The position numbers and the translations under genes were made by a program. Source: Prauserella rugosa (GTDB lineage Bacteria > Actinomycetota > Actinomycetes > Mycobacteriales > Pseudonocardiaceae). From it: DNA of 64,000 nucleotides. Positions 59,129 to 64,000 of this stretch are shown in pieces. How positions within the stretch are numbered: position 1 is the stretch's first letter; each line of letters opens with the position of its first letter. The stretch spans positions 124,001 to 188,000 of the forward strand of contig NZ_JOIJ01000007.1 of assembly GCF_000719975.1 (NCBI RefSeq), given 5' to 3'. The notes beneath the pieces were generated by a model. That model did no database searches and was not told the DNA's origin. It was given only the letters and a program-made list of their open reading frames with translations.

Positions 59129-61585
59129 ATGGACCGCAAGCGCCTGCTCAAGAACCCACTGCTGTGGATAGTCGCGGTTCTGCTGCTCTATTTCGCCTTC
59201 AGCATGATTTTCGACGGCGACCGTGGCTACACTCCGGTGCCCACGTCGCAGGCCGTGCAGCAGATCGAATCCGGCAACGTCACGGAAGCGAATCTGGAGG
59301 ACAAGGAACAGCAGCTCAAGCTGACCCTGTCCGAAGGCATCAACGTCGACGGCGAAAACGCCAAGCAGATCATCACGAAGTTCCCCGCCGGTGCTTCCGG
59401 GCAGCTCTACAACGTGCTGCTCGACGCGCGCACGGGCGACGGGGACGGTGCCAAGGGCGTCGAATTCGACACCACCGTCACCCAGGACTCGTTCTTCACC
59501 CAGATGCTCATCTACATGATTCCGCTCGGAATCCTGTTGTTGCTGCTGATGTGGATGATGAACAACGCCCAGGGCGGCGGGAACAAGGTCCTCAACTTCG
59601 GCAAGTCCAAGGCCAAGCAGCTGAACAAGGACATGCCGACCACGACGTTCACCGACGTCGCAGGCGCCGACGAGGCCGTCGAGGAACTGCACGAGATCAA
59701 GGACTTCCTGCAGGCCCCCGGTCGCTACCAGCAGCTGGGCGCGAAGATCCCGAAGGGCGTGTTGCTCTACGGCCCGCCCGGTACCGGTAAGACGCTGCTC
59801 GCTCGGGCGGTGGCAGGCGAGGCGGGCGTGCCGTTCTACACGATCTCCGGTTCGGACTTCGTCGAGATGTTCGTCGGTGTCGGTGCCTCGCGGGTGCGCG
59901 ACCTGTTCGAGCAGGCGAAGCAGAACGCGCCGTGCATCATCTTCGTCGACGAGATCGACGCCGTGGGCCGCCAGCGAGGCGCCGGTCTCGGCGGTGGGCA
60001 CGACGAGCGGGAGCAGACGCTGAACCAGCTGCTCGTCGAGATGGACGGGTTCGACTCGCGCGGAGGGATCATCCTCATCGCCGCGACGAACCGTCCGGAC
60101 ATCCTCGACCCGGCGCTGCTGCGCCCCGGCCGGTTCGACCGCCAGATCCCCGTCGCGGCGCCCGACCTGCGCGGCCGCGAGGCGATCCTCAAGGTGCACT
60201 CCGCGGGCAAGCCGCTCGCCGACAACGTCGACATGGACGGCCTGGCCAAGCGCACGGTCGGGATGTCCGGTGCGGACCTGGCCAACGTCATCAACGAGGC
60301 GGCACTGCTGACCGCCCGCCAGCACGGCACGGTGATCACCGACGCCGCGCTGGAGGAGTCCGTCGACCGCGTGGTGGGCGGACCGGCGCGCAAGAGCCGG
60401 ATCATCTCCGAGCGCGAACGCAAGATCACGGCCTACCACGAGGGCGGGCACGCGCTCGCGGCGTGGGCGATGCCGGACATCGAGCCGGTGTACAAGCTGA
60501 CGATCCTGCCGCGCGGGCGTACCGGCGGGCACGCACTGATCGTGCCCGAGGACGACAAGGACTTGATGACCCGTTCGGAGATGATCGGCAGGCTGGTGTT
60601 CGCCATGGGCGGACGTACGGCCGAGGAGCTGGTCTTCCACGAGCCCACCACGGGCGCGTCCTCCGACATCGAGCAGGCCACGAAGATCGCCCGCGCGATG
60701 GTGACCGAGTACGGCATGAGCCCGCGTCTCGGCGCCGTCAAGTACGGCCAGGAGCAGGGCGACCCGTTCGTCGGCCGTGCCGCCGGCCAGCAGGCGAACT
60801 ACTCCCTCGAGGTTGCACACGAGATCGACGAGGAAGTCCGCAAGCTGATCGAGACCGCGCACACCGAGGCGTGGGAGGTGCTGAACACCTACCGCGACGT
60901 GCTCGACGACCTCGTGTCCGAGGTGCTCGAGAAGGAGACCCTGCAGCGGCGCGACCTCGAGCGCATCTTCGCCACGGTGGAGAAGCGGCCGCGGATCACG
61001 GTGTTCAACGAGTTCGGCGAACGCCTGCCCTCGGACAAGCCGCCGATCAAGACGCCGCGTGAGCTGGCCGCCGAGCGCGGCGAGCCGTGGCCTCCCGAGG
61101 ACCAGCGTCGCGAGCCCGAACCGGTGGCCGCGCCGACGCCGTCCGGTCCGGTGGCGGGCGAGGAGCCGCAGAGCGGGCAGCTGCCCCAGGGCGGCATGCC
61201 GCAGGGTTCCCCGCAGCCTCAGGGTGGGCAGCCCCAGGGTGGAGCGCCGCAGGGCGGGGCTCCCGAACAGCAGCCCAACCCGCAGTCGTACAACCCGTAC
61301 GCACCGCCGTCCGGGTCGAACGGCTCCTACCGCAACGGTGGGCAGAACGGTGGTGGCCAGAACGGCGGCGGTCAGCAGTGGCCGCAGCAACCGTACGGCC
61401 AGCAGGGTTCGCGTCCGGCAGGGCCGCCGAACTACGGCGCGCCTCCCGGGTGGACTCCGGCGACGTCGCCCAACCCCCGGCCCACGCGGCCGTGGGCACA
61501 GCCGAATCCGAACCCGCAACCGCAGCAGCAACCACGCCCGCAGGACGAGGGCGGATCCGACGAGCAGGACGGTCACTATCGCTAG
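59129..61585 (+). CDS. ftsH: ATP-dependent zinc metalloprotease FtsH
   Basis: A membrane-anchored AAA+ protease for quality control of membrane and regulatory proteins. Two transmembrane helices (about 10-27 and 124-145) flank an extracytoplasmic domain. Walker A GPPGTGKT lies near 215-222, Walker B IIFVDEID near 270-277, the SRH arginine region near 330-340, and zinc motif HEGGH at 437-441. The last 170 residues are a Gly/Gln/Pro/Asn-rich disordered tail, longer than in E. coli and typical of this order. Upstream of the folate genes as in mycobacteria. Confidence 0.97.
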   Translation: MDRKRLLKNPLLWIVAVLLLYFAFSMIFDGDRGYTPVPTSQAVQQIESGNVTEANLEDKEQQLKLTLSEGINVDGENAKQIITKFPAGASGQLYNVLLDARTGDGDGAKGVEFDTTVTQDSFFTQMLIYMIPLGILLLLLMWMMNNAQGGGNKVLNFGKSKAKQLNKDMPTTTFTDVAGADEAVEELHEIKDFLQAPGRYQQLGAKIPKGVLLYGPPGTGKTLLARAVAGEAGVPFYTISGSDFVEMFVGVGASRVRDLFEQAKQNAPCIIFVDEIDAVGRQRGAGLGGGHDEREQTLNQLLVEMDGFDSRGGIILIAATNRPDILDPALLRPGRFDRQIPVAAPDLRGREAILKVHSAGKPLADNVDMDGLAKRTVGMSGADLANVINEAALLTARQHGTVITDAALEESVDRVVGGPARKSRIISERERKITAYHEGGHALAAWAMPDIEPVYKLTILPRGRTGGHALIVPEDDKDLMTRSEMIGRLVFAMGGRTAEELVFHEPTTGASSDIEQATKIARAMVTEYGMSPRLGAVKYGQEQGDPFVGRAAGQQANYSLEVAHEIDEEVRKLIETAHTEAWEVLNTYRDVLDDLVSEVLEKETLQRRDLERIFATVEKRPRITVFNEFGERLPSDKPPIKTPRELAAERGEPWPPEDQRREPEPVAAPTPSGPVAGEEPQSGQLPQGGMPQGSPQPQGGQPQGGAPQGGAPEQQPNPQSYNPYAPPSGSNGSYRNGGQNGGGQNGGGQQWPQQPYGQQGSRPAGPPNYGAPPGWTPATSPNPRPTRPWAQPNPNPQPQQQPRPQDEGGSDEQDGHYR

Positions 61586-61607
61586 CGAGGTCTCCGGCAA
61601 CGGGCAC

Positions 61608-62225
61608 GTGGTGGTCGACGAGGACAGCGTCGACGCACCGCATGCCACGGGCCGGGTGTTCGACCAGGCTCGCGCCGAGAACGCGGTGCGCGAGCTGTTG
61701 CTGGCCTGCGGTGAGGATCCCGACCGGGACGGTCTGAAGGAGACGCCGGCGCGCGTCGCGCGGGCGTACCGCGAGATGTTCGCCGGCCTGTACAACGACC
61801 CGGACCACGTGCTGGACCGCACGTTCGACGAGAGCCACGAGGAACTCGTGCTGGTCACCGACATCCCGGTGTACAGCCAGTGCGAACACCATCTGGTGCC
61901 GTTCCACGGGGTCGCCCACGTCGGCTACATCCCGAACGCGCAGGGCAAGGTCACCGGACTGTCCAAACTGGCCAGGCTCGTCGACCTGTACGCGAAACGC
62001 CCGCAGGTGCAGGAACGGCTGACGACGCAGGTCGCCGACGCGCTGGAGCGGAGGCTGAACCCGCGCGGCGTCATCGTCGTGATCGAGGCCGAGCACCTGT
62101 GCATGGCGATGCGCGGCATCCGCAAACCCGGCGCACGCACCACCACGTCGGCCGTGCGCGGAATCATGGAACGGTCGGCGACCTCGCGCGCCGAGGCGCT
62201 GCAGTTGATCAAGGGGCGCCGGTGA
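61608..62225 (+). CDS. folE: GTP cyclohydrolase I
   Basis: The first step of tetrahydrofolate synthesis, GTP to dihydroneopterin triphosphate. The 205-residue protein has zinc-binding Cys and His in [11 protein letters not shown] and a later Cys in [15 protein letters not shown], with LSKLARLV between. GTG 61608 is the best start after the ftsH stop 22 bases upstream; the ribosome site is weak. Its stop overlaps the folP start (GTGA), so folE-folP-folB-folK form one operon. Confidence 0.95.
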   Translation: MVVDEDSVDAPHATGRVFDQARAENAVRELLLACGEDPDRDGLKETPARVARAYREMFAGLYNDPDHVLDRTFDESHEELVLVTDIPVYSQCEHHLVPFHGVAHVGYIPNAQGKVTGLSKLARLVDLYAKRPQVQERLTTQVADALERRLNPRGVIVVIEAEHLCMAMRGIRKPGARTTTSAVRGIMERSATSRAEALQLIKGRR

Positions 62226-63061
62226 GTCAGCCCGTCCCGACGTCCGACCGTTGCGTGGTGATGGGCGTCCTGAACGTCACGCCGAACTCGTTCTCGGACG
62301 GCGGCAAGCACCTGAGCAGGGAGGACGCCCTCGCGCATGCGCACGCGATGTGGCGGCGCGGAGCCGACGTCATCGACGTCGGCGGCGAGTCCACCCGGCC
62401 GGGTTCGGAGCGGGTCGACGCCGAGACGGAGCTGGCACGCGTCGTGCCGGTCGTGCGGCAGCTCGCGGCGGACGGCCTGCGGCTGTCGGTCGACACCACC
62501 CGTGCCGCGGTCGCCGAGGCGGCCGTCGAGGCCGGCGCGCACATCATCAACGACGTGTCCGGGGGACTGGCCGATCCGGACATGGCGAAGGTCGCCGCGG
62601 GCACGCGCGCACCGTTCGTGATCATGCACTGGCGCGGGCACAGCAGGGACATGAACGCGCTCGCCGAGTACACCGACGTGGTCACCGAGGTGCGGGACGA
62701 ACTGCGCGCCCGCATCGACGAGGCGCTCGCGGCCGGTGTCGCCGAGGACGCGATCATCCTCGACCCGGGTCTGGGCTTCGCCAAGCGCGCCGAGCACGAC
62801 TGGGCTCTGCTGCACCGGCTCGACGAGTTCATCGGCATGGGCTTTCCCGTGCTGGTCGGGGCCTCCCGCAAACGTTTCCTCGGCGCGTTGCTGGCCGACG
62901 CCGACGGCGAACCGAGGCCCGCTTCCGGTCGTGAGGTCGCGACGGCCTCGGTGTCGGCACTGTCCGCGGCCGCGGGCGCATGGGGCGTGCGGGTGCACGA
63001 CGTGGGTGCCTCGCTGGATGCGGTGAAGGTGGCGGCGGCCTGGGGCAAGGGCGGACTCTGA
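62222..63061 (+). CDS. folP: dihydropteroate synthase
   Basis: Joins dihydropterin pyrophosphate with p-aminobenzoate; the sulfonamide target. The 279-residue TIM-barrel protein has [15 protein letters not shown] near 14-28, [10 protein letters not shown] near 56-65, DVSGG near 109-113 and [10 protein letters not shown] near 216-225, all hallmark pterin and phosphate-binding loops. The GTG start overlaps folE. 3 bases separate it from folB. Confidence 0.96.
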   Translation: MSQPVPTSDRCVVMGVLNVTPNSFSDGGKHLSREDALAHAHAMWRRGADVIDVGGESTRPGSERVDAETELARVVPVVRQLAADGLRLSVDTTRAAVAEAAVEAGAHIINDVSGGLADPDMAKVAAGTRAPFVIMHWRGHSRDMNALAEYTDVVTEVRDELRARIDEALAAGVAEDAIILDPGLGFAKRAEHDWALLHRLDEFIGMGFPVLVGASRKRFLGALLADADGEPRPASGREVATASVSALSAAAGAWGVRVHDVGASLDAVKVAAAWGKGGL

Positions 63062-63064
63062 GCC

Positions 63065-63439
63065 GTGAGCGCTCCGCAGGTGCACGACCGGATCACACTG
63101 ACCGGCCTGAGGGTCTTCGGCAGGCACGGCGTGTTCGAGCACGAGAAACGCGACGGGCAGGAGTTCGTCGTCGACATCACGGTGTGGCTCGACCTCGCGC
63201 GCGCCGCAGAGTCCGACGACCTGACGCAGACGCTGCACTACGGCGAACTGGCGCAGGCGGCTGCGGACATCGTGGCGGGCGAGCCGTACGACCTGATCGA
63301 GAGCGTCGCCGGCCGGATCGCCGACGAGGTGATGCGCGACGACCGCGTTTCGGCCGTCGAGGCGACCGTGCACAAGCCGTCGGCGCCGATCCCGTTGACG
63401 TTCGCCGACGTCGCGGTCACCGTGAGCCGCACCCGATGA
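63065..63439 (+). CDS. folB: dihydroneopterin aldolase
   Basis: Cleaves 7,8-dihydroneopterin to hydroxymethyl-dihydropterin and glycolaldehyde. The 124-residue protein has the family start [20 protein letters not shown], the [11 protein letters not shown] block and the catalytic Lys in [14 protein letters not shown] start directly after folP. Confidence 0.95.
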   Translation: MSAPQVHDRITLTGLRVFGRHGVFEHEKRDGQEFVVDITVWLDLARAAESDDLTQTLHYGELAQAAADIVAGEPYDLIESVAGRIADEVMRDDRVSAVEATVHKPSAPIPLTFADVAVTVSRTR

Positions 63440-63463
63440 GGCGCGCGCGATGAGGTGCAGGCG

Positions 63464-63955
63464 ATGAGCAGGGCGGTGCTGTCGCTCGGGTCGAACCTGG
63501 GCGACCGGTTGGCGTACCTGCGCGTCGCGGTCGACGGGCTGCGTGACGTGCTGGTGTCGGTGTCGAGCGTGTACGAGACCGCGCCGTGGGGCGTGACCGA
63601 TCAGCCGGACTTCCTCAACGCGGTGTGCATCGTGGACGATCCGGCGCGCGACCACTGGGCGTGGCTGCGCGCCGGACAGGCCCTCGAACGCGAGGCCGAG
63701 AGGGTGCGCGAGCAACGCTGGGGCCCGCGCACCCTCGACGTCGACGTGGTGACGGTCGACGACGTGCGCTCGGCCGACCCCGAGTTGCTGTTGCCGCACC
63801 CGGGAACGGCCGAGCGGGCGACGGTGCTGATCCCGTGGCTGGAGATCGACCCGGACGCCGAGGTGCCGGGTGCAGGCCGCGCCGACGCCCTGTTGGCGGC
63901 CCTGCCCGCGGCGGACAAGAACGACGTCCGCCGCAGACCGGACCTCCCCCTGTAA
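63464..63955 (+). CDS. folK: 2-amino-4-hydroxy-6-hydroxymethyldihydropteridine pyrophosphokinase
   Basis: Transfers pyrophosphate from ATP to hydroxymethyl-dihydropterin, the step before FolP. The 163-residue protein begins with LSLGSNLGDR, has ETAPWGVTDQPDFLNAV near 39-55 and the Mg-binding RWGPRTLDVDVV near 85-96. ATG 63464 follows GAGGTGCAGGCG; an in-frame GTG at 63455 is less likely. Last gene seen of the fol operon. Confidence 0.95.
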   Translation: MSRAVLSLGSNLGDRLAYLRVAVDGLRDVLVSVSSVYETAPWGVTDQPDFLNAVCIVDDPARDHWAWLRAGQALEREAERVREQRWGPRTLDVDVVTVDDVRSADPELLLPHPGTAERATVLIPWLEIDPDAEVPGAGRADALLAALPAADKNDVRRRPDLPL

Positions 63956-63961
63956 CCGGAG

Positions 63962-63997
63962 CCGTGTTGCGCCCTCAGGACCCCGTGTTGCGCCCTC
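63962..63997. repeat. 15-base direct repeat with 21-base period at window end
   Basis: CCGTGTTGCGCCCTC occurs at 63962-63976 and again at 63983-63997, just after folK. The array may continue beyond the window. Similar in size and character to the units at 829-908. Confidence 0.7.
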
Positions 63998-64000
63998 GGG

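Overview
The window is high-GC actinobacterial chromosome from a Pseudonocardiaceae-type organism. The grounds are the strong third-position GC bias, many GTG starts, ATGA/GTGA stop-start overlaps, orphan PE/PPE-EspG genes, a cutinase of the Saccharomonospora Cut190 / Thermobifida TfCut2 family, and gene order resembling the Mycobacterium tuberculosis Rv3609c-Rv3662c region. Genus (Saccharomonospora, Prauserella or Amycolatopsis-like) is inference. No rRNA, CRISPR, insertion sequence or prophage was seen.

1-9.4 kb: a conserved gene, then a minus-strand muropeptide-salvage block: MurQ and a MurR-like RpiR regulator, and exported NagZ, NamZ-like (DUF1343) and AmiE-like proteins, as in the Bacillus subtilis nagZ-amiE-namZ-murRPQ locus but with no PTS transporter. 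Two palindromes are candidate operators. A SerB/Rv3661-like HAD phosphatase follows.

9.4-18.4 kb: the actinobacterial Tad pilus locus (ssd/tadZ, tadA, tadB, tadC, a DUF4244 pilin, two TadE/TadG-like proteins), preceded by two DnaA-box-like sequences, then a primase-polymerase-like protein and the DECH helicase typical of this neighbourhood.

18.4-32.7 kb: proton pyrophosphatase, a lipoprotein, a TipA-like MerR regulator with a readable leaderless promoter, topoisomerase I, a small membrane protein, an MFS transporter fused to a dTMP-kinase-like domain whose P-loop is lost, DNA polymerase III delta-prime, a membrane-anchored secreted protein, and tRNA-Thr(CGT).

32.7-39.9 kb: a secreted cutinase divergent from a LuxR/LAL regulator, then a 1068-residue surface protein with seven Ig-like repeats and an LAQTG sorting signal.

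39.9-49.3 kb: a four-gene minus-strand operon (isocitrate-lyase-like enzyme, divergent aconitase-superfamily large and small subunits, MHS transporter) divergent from an acyl-CoA synthetase and IclR regulator. This looks like a carboxylic-acid catabolic island of unknown substrate. Gamma-carbonic anhydrase, a ceramidase-like membrane protein and a BenE-like transporter follow.

49.3-64 kb: a conserved housekeeping string: ppa, dacB, an SDR remnant, a zinc metalloprotease, tilS, hpt, a PE/PPE/EspG/EspG module without ESX core genes, ftsH, folE, folP, folB, folK. The window ends in short tandem repeats.
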